Counted from the stretch's first letter, positions 7,240 to 16,809 are shown. The stretch: DNA of 64,000 bases from Pseudanabaena sp. ABRG5-3 (GCF_003967015.1 NZ_AP017560.1:496001-560000), one strand, 5' to 3'. Notes: generated by a model from the sequence alone, not told the origin. Program-made: numbers and translations.

Positions 7240-8964
7240 ATGCGTGAACACAAAAAGATCAGCATTGTTAGATTGTTTAATCGTTGGTTGAAGTTTCTAG
7301 TAGTCTCCGCGATCTCCTTGATCATGATTTTGGTAGGATGTCAATCTAATCCTGCCATTCCCTCCACCAATAAGGGGGCAATCTCCTTAGACAAGACCAA
7401 AGCGACATCAGCTACCTCAAATGCTCTTACCGCAGATTTAGGTTTCCGCCCAGCCGCCAATGGATTCAGTTTTGAGAATTACGGCAAGGATAGTAGCATT
7501 AAAAATCTCTCGCCTGTAGAAATGCAAAGGATGTTTGGGAATCGGGTTTGTGCCACCAGTGGAGAAAACTGTATCCTGACCCCTCCCGCCCAGCAATGGA
7601 TGGAAGAAGTCAATAAATCCATGAATGGTGGACATTGCGAAGGAATGGCGGCTCTCAGTATGATTCTCTATGCTGATAAAGATAAGGTAAGTGGATTTGG
7701 GAATACCCCAGATCTATCCTTACAGGGGAATGAGAAGCTACAACGGGAAATTGCCTACTGGTTTGCTACTCAGTACGCTCGCCCTACAGCCACCAGCGAG
7801 ATTAAGGACAAAACTCCCTCTGAACTGCTAGACATCCTTTTGTCTACGATGAAACTGAACGCTCGTATTGATGAAACCTACACAATGGGGATTTATCAAG
7901 CTGGGTTTAAAGGTGGTCATGCGATTACTCCTTATGGGGTGGAAGACTTAAGCGATGGTAAATATGCGGTGATGGTCTATGACAATAACTATCCCAAAAT
8001 AGAGAGAAAACTCGAAATAGATCGCAATGCGAATACTTGGAAATATAATGCTTCCACTAATCCTGATGAGCCAGAATCAACTTATATCGGCGATGCTGAA
8101 ACCAAAACCCTCACTTTAACCCCCACCCCACCCCGTTATGAGCGTCAAGCCTGTAGTTTCTGCGATCAAGAAGATCAATCCAAGGAAAATGATTCTGATA
8201 AGACATCAGCCACTAAGGGTAATGCGATCGCATCAGAGCCATTTAATCAAATTTTTCTTGAAGGTGATGCCGATCTCCTGATTACTAATGGCAATCAAAA
8301 AATTGGCTATGAGAATGGAAAATTTGTAAATAACTTTTCTGGAGCAACGTTTGTGCCAATCAGGAGCAGTGATCTCTGGAAAGATGATGAAGAGCCGCTC
8401 TACAATATTCCCGTTGGTGTCCCTTTTACTATTAACTTACAAGGCAATAGTAAAAGTAATGAGAAAGAGCTAACGGATGTAGCAATGATTGGACCTGGTT
8501 ATGATCTTGCAGTAGAAGGTATTAAGGTGCTATCAGGTCAAAAAGACACAATTAAGTTTGATGCTAGTGGTCGCAGTCTATCTTATAAACCTAGCAATCC
8601 TGAAGCTCCTAATATTTTGTTTGGTCTATCTACGAAGAATGATGACTATGAGTTTGAACTAGATGGCGTAGAAATTGATGCTGGTGGCACAATCAGCGCA
8701 AATTTGGATACTGTTAAAGGTCGTCTCGGCATCAAGATTAGCGACAGTGTCAAGGAAGCAAAATTCAATTTAATGATTGGGAGGATCGACGACAAAATTG
8801 AGCAGAAATTTGAAGGAGAAGATTTAACTCTGGTTGCAGGGGATACATTGTACTTGGATTATGCTAAGTGGACAGGGAATGGAGCTAAGTTAACGATCGA
8901 ACTTGATAAAGGTAGTGATGGTACGATCGACGATACCGCCACCCTTGAAGATAAAAAGAAGTAA
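7240..8964 (+). CDS. Lipoprotein with a papain-like Cys-His-Asp/Asn module
   Basis: A 574-residue exported lipoprotein. Residues 1-33 form a signal peptide with basic N-terminus (MREHKKISIVRLFNRW), a hydrophobic core and lipobox LVGC (lipidated C34). Residues 129-139 read NGGHCEGMAAL (C133), then GGHAITPYGV (H227) and VYDNNYP (D248/N249). Cys, then His before a GVxD-like strand, then Asp/Asn in a strand is the order of papain-fold peptidases and transglutaminases. I infer such an enzyme, but no family was verified. Residues 340-570 look like beta-rich repeats of a binding region, including an acidic linker (QEDQSKENDSDK). Followed by a strong hairpin at 9016-9050. Confidence 0.7.
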   Translation: MREHKKISIVRLFNRWLKFLVVSAISLIMILVGCQSNPAIPSTNKGAISLDKTKATSATSNALTADLGFRPAANGFSFENYGKDSSIKNLSPVEMQRMFGNRVCATSGENCILTPPAQQWMEEVNKSMNGGHCEGMAALSMILYADKDKVSGFGNTPDLSLQGNEKLQREIAYWFATQYARPTATSEIKDKTPSELLDILLSTMKLNARIDETYTMGIYQAGFKGGHAITPYGVEDLSDGKYAVMVYDNNYPKIERKLEIDRNANTWKYNASTNPDEPESTYIGDAETKTLTLTPTPPRYERQACSFCDQEDQSKENDSDKTSATKGNAIASEPFNQIFLEGDADLLITNGNQKIGYENGKFVNNFSGATFVPIRSSDLWKDDEEPLYNIPVGVPFTINLQGNSKSNEKELTDVAMIGPGYDLAVEGIKVLSGQKDTIKFDASGRSLSYKPSNPEAPNILFGLSTKNDDYEFELDGVEIDAGGTISANLDTVKGRLGIKISDSVKEAKFNLMIGRIDDKIEQKFEGEDLTLVAGDTLYLDYAKWTGNGAKLTIELDKGSDGTIDDTATLEDKKK

Positions 8965-9015
8965 AAATTCCATCGTTTTTCCACGTACCAGTTACTATAG
9001 TTGTCACCAATAACG

Positions 9016-9053
9016 AAGATAATGGCGGCGCTCTGCGCCGCCATTATCTTTTT
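9016..9053. terminator. Hairpin terminator between the lipoprotein gene and proS
   Basis: Arms 9016-9030 and 9036-9050 pair perfectly over 15 bp, with one more C-G closing the loop TCT. The tip is GGCGGCGC-TCT-GCGCCGCC and the right arm runs into CTTTTT. Position 52 bases after the stop and the T-rich tail support termination. Confidence 0.7.
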
Positions 9054-9177
9054 GAGGCACTTGAAGACGATCGCTATAACTACTCTGATTTGTTAGATTG
9101 CCTGCTGCGGCAACACCAAGGCTACAAGTCCTGATATGATCGACAGGCAGAATTACTGTTAACCAATTAACGAAATT

Positions 9178-9223
9178 CTAGCGAATATCTCTAGCGAACA
9201 TCAGCGAATACCTCCAGCAATAT
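9178..9223 (+). repeat. Four degenerate copies of an AGCGAATA-like unit before proS
   Basis: The bases just upstream of the proS ATG read as consecutive variants of CTAGCGAATATCT: CTAGCGAATATCT, CTAGCGAACAT, CAGCGAATACCT and CCAGCAATAT. The last copy runs into the ATG. No Shine-Dalgarno sequence is evident. Purpose unknown; it could be slippage or a leader element. Confidence 0.4.
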
Positions 9224-11012
9224 GCGTCTATCTCAAATGCTCTGGGTCACTCTGCGTGAAGATCCCGCCGAAGCAGAACTCACAAGTCACAAACTCTTAC
9301 TCCGTGCGGGCTACATCAGGCGCGTAGGTTCAGGCTTGTATGTGTACTTGCCACTCATGTGGCGTGTTTTGCAAAAGATTTCGGCAATTGTGCGCGAAGA
9401 GATGAATGACACAGGGGCGCAGGAATGTCTGTTGACGCAACTGCAACCTGCGGAACTATGGCAGGAGTCAGGACGCTGGGATACCTACACCAAAGCCGAA
9501 GGGATCATGTTTGCCCTCACCGATCGCGCTAATCGTGAAGTCGGTTTGGGCCCAACCCATGAAGAAATTATTACCGCGATCGCTAGAGATACGATTCGCT
9601 CCTATCGCCAATTGCCACAGCATCTCTACCAAATCCAAACTAAGTTCCGTGATGAGATTCGTCCTCGCTTTGGGTTAATGCGTGGTCGTGAGTTCATCAT
9701 GAAGGATGGCTACTCCTTCCATGAAAATGAAGAGAGCCTCAAAGAAACCTATTACGAAATGGATCGCGCCTATCGGAAGATGTTTGATCGCTGTGGTCTG
9801 AAATTCAGGGCAGTAGAGGCAGACTCAGGGGCGATCGGTGGTTCGGGTTCGCAGGAGTTTATGGTATTAGCGGAAGCTGGTGAAGATGACATTCTCTTTA
9901 CCGAAGATAGCAGCTACGCCGCCAATGTCGAGAAAGCGGTATCACTTCCCCCTGATGCGATTCCTTCCCATTTCGATAAGTTTGAGAAAGTACATACGCC
10001 CAAGGCAGGCACGATCGAGACTGTCTGCAAGATGCTGAAGTGCGATCCCACCCAAGTCGTGAAACAGGTGCTTTATCAAGTTATCTATGACAATGGCACG
10101 ACGGTGTTGGTGTTAGTTAGTATTCGTGGCGATCGCGATGTCAATGAAGTGAAGTTGCAAAATGAACTGACCAAACTCGCTGATAGTTACGGTGGCAAGA
10201 CGATTATTAATCTCCAAGTTGCCGATGCGGAGTCACAGCAAAAATGGGCGCATTCCAAACTTCCCGTTGGCTTTATTGCTCCAGATTTAGCAGATACCTA
10301 TATTGATCAGGTCAAAGGCTTTGCGCCGAAATTCTTGCGTTTAGTTGATCGCACTGCGGCGGATTTGCAAAACTTTGTCACAGGTGCAAACGAAGCTGAT
10401 TATCACGTTGTCGGCGCAAATTGGGATAAAGATTTCACATTGCCGACAGTTGTAAATCTTGATAAGGCAAAAGCAGGCGATCGCGCAGTTCATGATCCTT
10501 CCCAAATCCTGCAAACCGCTAGAGGTATCGAAGTTGGTCACATTTTCCAATTGGGTACAAAATATTCCAAGGCGATGAAAGCGACCTTCACCAATGAGCA
10601 GGGTGAAGAGCTACCTCTAGTGATGGGTTGCTACGGCTTAGGAGTATCACGTCTTGCCCAAGCTGCTGTCGAGCAGTCCTACGACAAGGATGGCATCATC
10701 TGGAATAAAGCGATCGCTCCGTACCATGTGATCGTCACCGTACCGAATGTGGGCGATGCAAAGCAAATGGATGTCGGCGAAAGGCTCTATACTGCCCTCG
10801 ATGCTGTAGGGGTAGAGGTGTTGCTTGATGATCGCGATGAAAGGGCTGGTGTCAAGTTTAAGGATGCCGATCTTGTTGGTATTCCCTATCGTGTGGTTAC
10901 TGGCAAAGCGATCGCTGAGGGCAAGGTAGAAATCGTCAATCGGGCGACGAAGGTAGCGACGTTAGTAGAGATTGAGTCAGTAGTTGAATACTTACAAAAC
11001 GAACTCAAATAA
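9222..11012 (+). CDS. proS: Prolyl-tRNA synthetase
   Basis: Charges tRNA-Pro in the cytoplasm. The 596-residue protein has the bacterial-type order: class II motif 1 near the N-terminus ([16 protein letters not shown]), motif 2 ([28 protein letters not shown]), an editing-type INS domain (about 225-400), motif 3 ([22 protein letters not shown]) and a C-terminal anticodon-binding domain starting near [10 protein letters not shown]. Starts at ATG 9222. No operon partner is visible; a palindromic element follows. Confidence 0.97.
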   Translation: MRLSQMLWVTLREDPAEAELTSHKLLLRAGYIRRVGSGLYVYLPLMWRVLQKISAIVREEMNDTGAQECLLTQLQPAELWQESGRWDTYTKAEGIMFALTDRANREVGLGPTHEEIITAIARDTIRSYRQLPQHLYQIQTKFRDEIRPRFGLMRGREFIMKDGYSFHENEESLKETYYEMDRAYRKMFDRCGLKFRAVEADSGAIGGSGSQEFMVLAEAGEDDILFTEDSSYAANVEKAVSLPPDAIPSHFDKFEKVHTPKAGTIETVCKMLKCDPTQVVKQVLYQVIYDNGTTVLVLVSIRGDRDVNEVKLQNELTKLADSYGGKTIINLQVADAESQQKWAHSKLPVGFIAPDLADTYIDQVKGFAPKFLRLVDRTAADLQNFVTGANEADYHVVGANWDKDFTLPTVVNLDKAKAGDRAVHDPSQILQTARGIEVGHIFQLGTKYSKAMKATFTNEQGEELPLVMGCYGLGVSRLAQAAVEQSYDKDGIIWNKAIAPYHVIVTVPNVGDAKQMDVGERLYTALDAVGVEVLLDDRDERAGVKFKDADLVGIPYRVVTGKAIAEGKVEIVNRATKVATLVEIESVVEYLQNELK

Positions 11013-11062
11013 AATAGCACTACCCAAGTAGCCCTGTACTTGAGGTTGTGATTTTTGTATTA

Positions 11063-11200
11063 ACTGATGTTACGTGGAAGTTTCTAAAGTAGGGGCGGGT
11101 TTTGCATATAGATCTTGCTTTAGCCCAGAATTATCAACTAAACCCGCCCCTACTGTGCACATGATTACCTTATGGAGTGATTGTTCCACGTAACATCAGT
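11063..11200. repeat. 138-bp nested inverted-repeat element, MITE-like
   Basis: Outer 17-bp repeats are perfect inverses: ACTGATGTTACGTGGAA (11063-11079) and TTCCACGTAACATCAGT (11184-11200). Inside them a second perfect pair of 14 bp flanks the centre: GTAGGGGCGGGTTT (11089-11102) and its complement (11140-11153). There is no open frame. The nested architecture without coding content resembles a non-autonomous miniature element, though no clear target duplication could be seen. Confidence 0.6.
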
Positions 11201-11201
11201 C

Positions 11202-11238
11202 TAAAAGAGAAACGGCGCATCGCGCCGTTTCTCTTTTA
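11202..11238 (-). terminator. 17-bp hairpin overlapping the stop of the double permease gene
   Basis: Arms 11202-11218 and 11222-11238 pair perfectly, loop ATC. The right arm contains the TAA stop codon of the permease gene (11236-11238), so its 3' end forms part of the stem. The tip is CGGCGC-ATC-GCGCCG. On the minus strand it acts plausibly as terminator of the ABC operon. Confidence 0.65.
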
Positions 11239-12972
11239 AACTAGCAATTGATACTTCACCTGTGCTAATCGATAAAGTGGTCGCCAAACCAAGCGATTGG
11301 TAGTAACAACCAGCAATGACATGACAATAGTAGAAGCTAAGAGAAGGGGGAAATCACCAATATCCGAAGCTTGGGTAATTGTTGAACCTAGCCCTGTAGC
11401 AGTCAGTACCTTTCCCTGAAATTTAATATATTCCCCTGCAATACTAGCGTTCCAAGCACCACCAACTGCGGTAATAATACCAGTTACCAAATAGGGGAAA
11501 ATTCCAGGCAAAATCAATGTCCGCCAATGTTCTAGCGGCGAAAGCTTGTAAACCCTAGCTGCTTCAAACAGCTCCGATGGAATCGCTTGCGCTCCTGCAA
11601 TCACATTAAAGAGAATGTACCACATACTTCCCAATGTCATCAGAATCACCGCACCAATATCTAGTCCTCCACCTATATTTGCCAATCCTAACAAAAGAAT
11701 TGGGAATAAAGCTGTAGCAGGAACAGAAGCAGCAATTTGCACAATTGGTTGGAGTATTTGTGCTAGTTTCGGACTGCGACCAATTGTTACGCCAATGGGA
11801 ACTGTGATTAGCAGCGACAAAATGAGAACAACTAAAACCCGAATTGAAGTAAACAATGCGCCTATAATTACCTTCTGCCAAGAACTCAGTGGCATCTGTC
11901 CAAGCAATAAAGCCGCTTCTAAGGTTCCGCCTAAAACAATAAACCCAACTAGCCCAATCAAGATCCAGTTGAGCCAATTAATCCATTTATAGGTTTTATG
12001 TGTATGGAGAGGAGAAGTCTCAGCTTTAGTCCGAAAGACATGATTGACGGATTCTGATAGGGGTGAAAATAGGCGATCGCCTATAATTCGCATCGTAGGC
12101 GATCGCCTTAAAAAGTCTAATACCCTTGATTCAGGTACTTGAGTTGCTTCTACAGTCTCATGTTTAAACTTCTCTGCCCAAGCAATCATTGGTCGCCAAA
12201 CAAAATAATCAATGACTGTAATGATGCCGATTAAAACAATAATGCCCCAGAGAATAGCGACATTATCTCCTTGGTCTGCGGCTGCCTTCAGAAATGAGCC
12301 TAAACCCGGAAGCGTAAAGTTACGATTAGAAAGGGTAAATGATTCTGTTTGCATTAAAAAGAACCATCCTCCTGCCACTGACATCACACTATTCCATACC
12401 AAGCCCACTACTCCTGAAGGTAGCTCTACAGTCCAGAATCTTTGCCATGCACTGAGGCGATAGACTTGACTAGCTTCGATCAATTCCTTCGGAATGCTAC
12501 TCAGGGACTGATAAAAGCTAAAGGTCATATTCCAAGTCATCCCTGTAAAAATCAGCAAGATCGAAGCTAATTCAATGCCTAATCTCTGTCCAGGGAATAA
12601 ACCTACTAGGGCTAATACCACCGCAGGTAAAAAGGAGAGAACAGGAATTGACTGAAGAATATCCAATAAAGGAATGAGAACCTTTGACCATGTGCTGGAA
12701 CGATAGGCGACATAAGCATAGGACAGGCTAAATAATAGCGATAGTCCATAGGCAGCAAGCATTCTTACCAGAGTTTGCAAGGCATAGTTTGGTAAAAAAC
12801 TCAGGGATAGATTAATTACATATTCACTATCGTAAGTGCCTGCAAATTTACTAGCAGTCTGAACAATGATAAAAATGAGAGAGACGATCGCTAGAGGCAA
12901 TAATACATCGCCAATGCTCCATCTAGTACGAAATTCGGACTTGGGATCGATAGTGGGCTGAAACATAAGCAA
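11236..12972 (-). CDS. ABC importer permease, two fused permease domains (NitT/TauT-like)
   Basis: A 578-residue inner-membrane protein made of two homologous permease halves. Each has an EAA-loop for docking the ATPase: ELIEASQVYRLSAWQRF (about 164-180) and ELFEAARVYKLSPLEHW (about 468-484). Each half has five to six membrane segments. The fusion plus a partner ATPase with an extra C-terminal domain is a known arrangement in the nitrate/sulfonate/bicarbonate class. The substrate cannot be read from sequence, and no binding protein is encoded nearby. It is second in the operon behind the ATPase gene, after a gap with a small hairpin. Confidence 0.85.
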   Translation of the reverse strand: MLMFQPTIDPKSEFRTRWSIGDVLLPLAIVSLIFIIVQTASKFAGTYDSEYVINLSLSFLPNYALQTLVRMLAAYGLSLLFSLSYAYVAYRSSTWSKVLIPLLDILQSIPVLSFLPAVVLALVGLFPGQRLGIELASILLIFTGMTWNMTFSFYQSLSSIPKELIEASQVYRLSAWQRFWTVELPSGVVGLVWNSVMSVAGGWFFLMQTESFTLSNRNFTLPGLGSFLKAAADQGDNVAILWGIIVLIGIITVIDYFVWRPMIAWAEKFKHETVEATQVPESRVLDFLRRSPTMRIIGDRLFSPLSESVNHVFRTKAETSPLHTHKTYKWINWLNWILIGLVGFIVLGGTLEAALLLGQMPLSSWQKVIIGALFTSIRVLVVLILSLLITVPIGVTIGRSPKLAQILQPIVQIAASVPATALFPILLLGLANIGGGLDIGAVILMTLGSMWYILFNVIAGAQAIPSELFEAARVYKLSPLEHWRTLILPGIFPYLVTGIITAVGGAWNASIAGEYIKFQGKVLTATGLGSTITQASDIGDFPLLLASTIVMSLLVVTTNRLVWRPLYRLAQVKYQLLV

Positions 12973-13031
12973 TCCATACTAAAAAACAAATTACATGGGA
13001 GTTAGATAGTTGATATATAGCTAGAAGAGAG

Positions 13032-13052
13032 TTGTGGCGCTTCGCGCCGCAA
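13032..13052. repeat. Short palindrome between the ABC ATPase and permease genes
   Basis: TTGTGGCGC and GCGCCGCAA flank the loop TTC with one G-T pair. It stands in the 213-base gap inside the ABC operon, where it may cause partial termination or mRNA processing, but it also has the same GGCGC-TTC-GCGCC core as other palindromes here. Confidence 0.55.
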
Positions 13053-13185
13053 GGTTTGGTCTTAACATAATTGGCTACGGCTATACATCGCAATTGAGAC
13101 ATCAGAAAGAATCAAGTAAATTTTTAAAAGTCTTGCTAAGCATGGCTTCTAAAAATTTATTTGATTGTTATACCAGCATCAAATT

Positions 13186-14535
13186 CTATTCAGAATCTTC
13201 TGCGTCAGTTGCACTTTCTTCAATAAAGATTTCGCCAGAAGGTTCATCATAGCTAAATAACTCCGCATAGCGACCCCAATCCATCGCTGTCCTGAGTTGA
13301 CGTTGAGCCTCTTTACTGGTGAAGTAATTCTCTAAAATATCGAGAACCAGTTCTTCTGAAATACGATGATTGCGTTTAGCTTGCAAAAGCTGACAAATCT
13401 GTTGTACTAGGCGAATATGTTGTTGTAATAGATCGCGAACAATTGCTTTTCGTTCGTCAATATTGCTATTGATAAACTTCTCACCGCTTGCTGATAGTTG
13501 AATATCACCTTCAGTCACGGCAACTAGTTCCATTAATTTACTAGCTTCAACAATCGGTAATAAATCGTCAACTTCTAGTAATAATTCTTGGGCAATGCGA
13601 TAAATATCTTTCTCTTGGCGACCTTCCAGCAGTTCCAGTAAACCAGCCACTGAACCAATGCGTACATGCGGTAAGGATTGATATTTAGGCTGCGAAGGTG
13701 GCTTGATTTCGGGAATAGATGTGGTGGTCGTCGGTTGCGGTGAAATATCAGGTAGATCAGGATTGGTGAGAATTTTATAAACTTGGTCAACTAAAGCTTG
13801 AAATTCAGGACTCTTGCGATCGCGATAATGGGGCAACGTGATCGGCAGATCGGCGCGAATACGTCCGGGGTTACGACCTAACACAATCACGCGATCGGCA
13901 AGTGTGACCGCTTCTTCGATCCCGTGGGTCACGATTAAAATAGATTTCGTCGGGATGCGCTTCTCCAGCCATAGGTCAAGTAATTCAAAACGCAAGTTTT
14001 CCGCAGTCAGTACATCTAGAGCAGAAAAAGGCTCGTCCATACATAAAAGCTCAGGCTCAACCGCTAAAGCTCTAGCAAAACCAACCCGTTGACGCATTCC
14101 GCCCGAAAGCTCTTTAGGATAAGCATTTTCAAAACCATCTAAACCAATGACATCGATCATGCGAAGTGCTTTCTGAACTCTTGTATCTTTCGGTTCTCCT
14201 TTAGCTTTTAAACCTAGTTCCACATTTTCTAGAACGGTTAACCAAGGATAAAGTGCAAAATTTTGAAAGACGATCGCTACTCCAGGATTCAGCCCCATTA
14301 GAGGACGGTTGTAATACAACACCCTGCCGCTAGAAGGTGGAATCAACCCTGCAATCATTCGCATTAGCGTTGATTTACCTGACCCCGAAGGACCAAGCAA
14401 AGCAATAATTTCACCTACTTGTAACTGGCAATTGATATTTTCAATAATTGAGATGGTCTGCCCATTTGGTTGTAAGTAAGACTTCCCAATATTCTCTAAA
14501 GCAATAAAGCTGGTTTTTGCGGCGTTTTGAACCAT
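13186..14535 (-). CDS. ABC importer ATPase with AAA-associated C-terminal domain
   Basis: Energises the double permease encoded next. It carries Walker A GPSGSGKST, the Q-loop IVFQNFALYPWL, signature LSGGMRQRVGFARAL, Walker B ELLCMDEPFSALD and H-loop VTHGIEEAV. About 150 further residues after a Pro-rich linker resemble the C-terminal domain (AAA_assoc_C) of nitrate/sulfonate-type ATPases; it contains a helical core and an acidic tail (FIEESATDAEDSE). The start is placed at ATG 14533-14535, giving MVQNAAKTSF; an in-frame TTG lies 19 codons upstream with no supporting motif. No binding protein is present. Confidence 0.85.
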   Translation of the reverse strand: MVQNAAKTSFIALENIGKSYLQPNGQTISIIENINCQLQVGEIIALLGPSGSGKSTLMRMIAGLIPPSSGRVLYYNRPLMGLNPGVAIVFQNFALYPWLTVLENVELGLKAKGEPKDTRVQKALRMIDVIGLDGFENAYPKELSGGMRQRVGFARALAVEPELLCMDEPFSALDVLTAENLRFELLDLWLEKRIPTKSILIVTHGIEEAVTLADRVIVLGRNPGRIRADLPITLPHYRDRKSPEFQALVDQVYKILTNPDLPDISPQPTTTTSIPEIKPPSQPKYQSLPHVRIGSVAGLLELLEGRQEKDIYRIAQELLLEVDDLLPIVEASKLMELVAVTEGDIQLSASGEKFINSNIDERKAIVRDLLQQHIRLVQQICQLLQAKRNHRISEELVLDILENYFTSKEAQRQLRTAMDWGRYAELFSYDEPSGEIFIEESATDAEDSE

Positions 14536-14691
14536 AATGTTATCTGTGCAGGTATTGTGAGCTACATAGATAGGGAAGTTTTCGCTACCCAACCCAATAC
14601 ATTATCAGCTAATAATGCTCAGAATTTGTACTACAACTGTTTTTTAGCTCTTTTATAATATTGCTCCTGTTGTCTAGAGCAAAACTAAATA

Positions 14692-14730
14692 GGTAAGGAT
14701 GGGCAGCGCTTCGCGCCACCCATCCTTACC
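14692..14730. repeat. Palindrome in the divergent ABC/GT2 promoter region
   Basis: GGTAAGGATGGG and CCCATCCTTACC (12 bp, perfect) enclose two mismatches and the tip GCGC-TTC-GCGC. The 318-base interval 14536-14853 separates genes that are transcribed away from each other, so no transcript ends here, and a simple terminator explanation does not work. Nothing else is recognised in this interval. Confidence 0.6.
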
Positions 14731-14853
14731 ACAATAAATCTTTTCCTTTTTAGGACTCCCCAAAAGAGAATAAAGTTTTGTCGAATCTGAGAGCTAGAAT
14801 TAATTTATATCTTTTGTGATCATCCCTACCTTAACTTGCCATCTTTGCCATCA

Positions 14854-16092
14854 ATGTCTTATTCTCTTGTCCCTGTTCCTTTAGGTTCCTTACAAATTAA
14901 TGAGCTTATCTCTTCTGAAGATATATTGGGGGCAAGTTCTCCACCAGCAGTAACCTTCTCTTTAGTTATCCCTACCTACAATGAGAGCAAAAATTTAGAG
15001 AAGTTGGTTGAAGTTCTAAGCGAACTTTTAAATAGCTATTGGAATGGAAGTTATGAGTTAATCGTTGTTGATGATGATAGCCCCGATTTAACATGGCAAG
15101 TGGGATTGGCGTTAATGTCCAAATATCCACAATTGCGAGTGATGCGTCGTCAAGGGGAGAAAGGACTTTCTACGGCAGTGATTCGGGGATGGCAAGCGGC
15201 TCAGGGAGAAATTTTAGGTGTGATCGATGGAGATTTACAACATCCACCTGAAACTCTAATTCACATGCTTGGTGAGATGCAAAAGGGAGCCGATTTAGCT
15301 GTTGCTAGTCGCCATGTGGAAGGTGGAGGTGTAAGTGATTGGGGATTTATCCGTCGTGTTCTCTCAAGGGGAGCGCAGATGCTCGGTTTGATTATTTTGC
15401 CAAATGTGATTGGGCGTGTGTCTGACCCCATGAGTGGGTACTTTATGGTCAGGCGTGAGGCGATCGCCAATTGTCTGATGAATCCATCAGGTTACAAGAT
15501 TTTGATAGAAGTCCTTGGGCGGGGCAATATTGGCACAGTTGCGGAGGTTGGCTATGTATTTCAGGAGCGGCAGGAAGGTGAGAGCAAGGTCACTTGGCGG
15601 CAATATGTAGACTATATTGTGCATCTATTGCGATTGCGATCGCGGGGAAGGATTACCAAATTACGCGAAAAATGGCGAGTTCCAATTAAACGCTTTGTCA
15701 AATTTGGACTTGTTGGTTTTAGTGGTGTATTTGTGGATATGGCAATCCTCTATTTACTCAGTGATGCCTCAACGTTAGGATGGGGACTGACACGCAGTAA
15801 GATTATTGGCTCTGAAGTTGCCATTATCAATAATTTTTTATGGAATGATCTCTGGACTTTTCGAGATTTTTCTAGTCAGCAAAATGGTTGGCGAAAGCGA
15901 ATTAAACGTTTTGTTAAGTTCAATTTAATTTGTTTATTGGGGATTGGACTAAATTTAATTATTCTCAATATTCTTTACAACTATTTTGGGGTTAATAAAT
16001 ATCTTGCTAATTTGATAGCGATCGCGATCGTCACCATTTGGAACTTCTGGTTTAATCTCAAACTTAGCTGGCGAGTTACCCAAACCAAATAA
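14854..16092 (+). CDS. GT2 polyprenyl-phosphate sugar transferase fused to a GtrA-like membrane domain
   Basis: About 410 residues in two parts. The N-terminal GT2 domain has VIPTYNESKNLEKL, VVDDDSP and VIDGDLQHPPE, the acid residues of dolichol-phosphate-mannose-synthase-like enzymes that load sugar onto a lipid carrier. The C-terminal ~130 residues are a GtrA-like domain of four membrane helices (KFGLVGFSGVFVDMAIL onward), often a flippase or anchor. The fusion makes a lipid-linked sugar donor at the membrane plausible. Start is ATG 14854; an in-frame TTG 18 bases earlier is less likely. Confidence 0.85.
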   Translation: MSYSLVPVPLGSLQINELISSEDILGASSPPAVTFSLVIPTYNESKNLEKLVEVLSELLNSYWNGSYELIVVDDDSPDLTWQVGLALMSKYPQLRVMRRQGEKGLSTAVIRGWQAAQGEILGVIDGDLQHPPETLIHMLGEMQKGADLAVASRHVEGGGVSDWGFIRRVLSRGAQMLGLIILPNVIGRVSDPMSGYFMVRREAIANCLMNPSGYKILIEVLGRGNIGTVAEVGYVFQERQEGESKVTWRQYVDYIVHLLRLRSRGRITKLREKWRVPIKRFVKFGLVGFSGVFVDMAILYLLSDASTLGWGLTRSKIIGSEVAIINNFLWNDLWTFRDFSSQQNGWRKRIKRFVKFNLICLLGIGLNLIILNILYNYFGVNKYLANLIAIAIVTIWNFWFNLKLSWRVTQTK

Positions 16093-16093
16093 C

Positions 16094-16124
16094 ATATAAA
16101 GTGGTGAGAAACGCCACTTTATAT
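16094..16124. terminator. Hairpin after the GT2-GtrA gene
   Basis: ATATAAAGTGG (16094-16104) and CCACTTTATAT (16114-16124) pair over 11 bp, extended by a G-T pair. It lies immediately after the stop codon. Confidence 0.55.
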
Positions 16125-16142
16125 AGCGCTTGTCAAGCAAGA

Positions 16143-16173
16143 GAGCTGTGTCCCCGCCGAAGGCGGGGACACA
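16143..16173. repeat. GC-rich 14-bp hairpin upstream of pgsA
   Basis: GCTGTGTCCCCGCC (16143-16156) and GGCGGGGACACAGC (16160-16173) pair perfectly with loop GAA. ATATAGCG before it (16121-16128) recurs in inverse near 16190, so it is nested in a further inverted repeat. Possibly a second terminator for the previous gene. Confidence 0.55.
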
Positions 16174-16222
16174 GCCCTAGATTGGTATACGCTATATATC
16201 CATATAATTACATTTAAGTTTT

Positions 16223-16759
16223 ATGACTTTCTCGACAATTACACTACCAACTTGGGTTACTTTATCGCGTTTAATTGCGATTCCAATTATCTTTGGACTC
16301 TTCATCTGGCAAGATAGTGAACTTACACGCCTCATTGCCCTGAGTGTATTTCTGATTGCGGCGATTACCGATTGGCTAGATGGATATTTAGCAAGAAAAC
16401 TTAATCAAATTACAGAACTTGGCAAATTTCTCGATCCCCTAGTTGATAAAGTTCTAACGATCGCCTTGTTTCTCTTATTTATCGAATTAGATCAAGTCCC
16501 CGCATGGGCAGTGTTTTTAATTATTACCCGCGAGTTACTAATTACCGCTTGGCGTGGTGCTCCTAGCAGTTCTGAAGATACAGGTAAATCCCCAATTATC
16601 GCCGCCAATTTGTGGGGAAAAGCGAAAACAGTGATGCAAATTGTGGCGATCACCGCTTTATTAGTGAAAATACCCTATGCGATCGCTTTTTTCTGGATTG
16701 CCGTTGCACTCACGTTGATTTCTGGCATTCTCTATGTTGTGCCAGCTTCTAAGAGCTAG
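16223..16759 (+). CDS. pgsA: CDP-diacylglycerol-glycerol-3-phosphate 3-phosphatidyltransferase
   Basis: Makes phosphatidylglycerol phosphate, the committed step to phosphatidylglycerol, which cyanobacteria need for photosystems. The CDP-alcohol phosphotransferase signature is complete: D50, D53, G54, A57, R58, G67, D71 and D75 (segment ITDWLDGYLARKLNQ and following). 178 residues with four to six membrane helices, normal length. Starts at ATG 16223. A TATAAT at 16203-16208 would place the start of transcription only a few bases before the ATG, so I do not annotate a promoter. Confidence 0.93.
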   Translation: MTFSTITLPTWVTLSRLIAIPIIFGLFIWQDSELTRLIALSVFLIAAITDWLDGYLARKLNQITELGKFLDPLVDKVLTIALFLLFIELDQVPAWAVFLIITRELLITAWRGAPSSSEDTGKSPIIAANLWGKAKTVMQIVAITALLVKIPYAIAFFWIAVALTLISGILYVVPASKS

Positions 16760-16809
16760 GTATACTTAATTAAGTGTTTCTTACGAGCAGCAAGAGAAAC
16801 TCATTGGAT

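Noticed and set aside
16203-16208. TATAAT before pgsA as a promoter
   Set aside because: It would leave a leader of only a few bases and has no clear -35; it lies among AT-rich repeated sequence.
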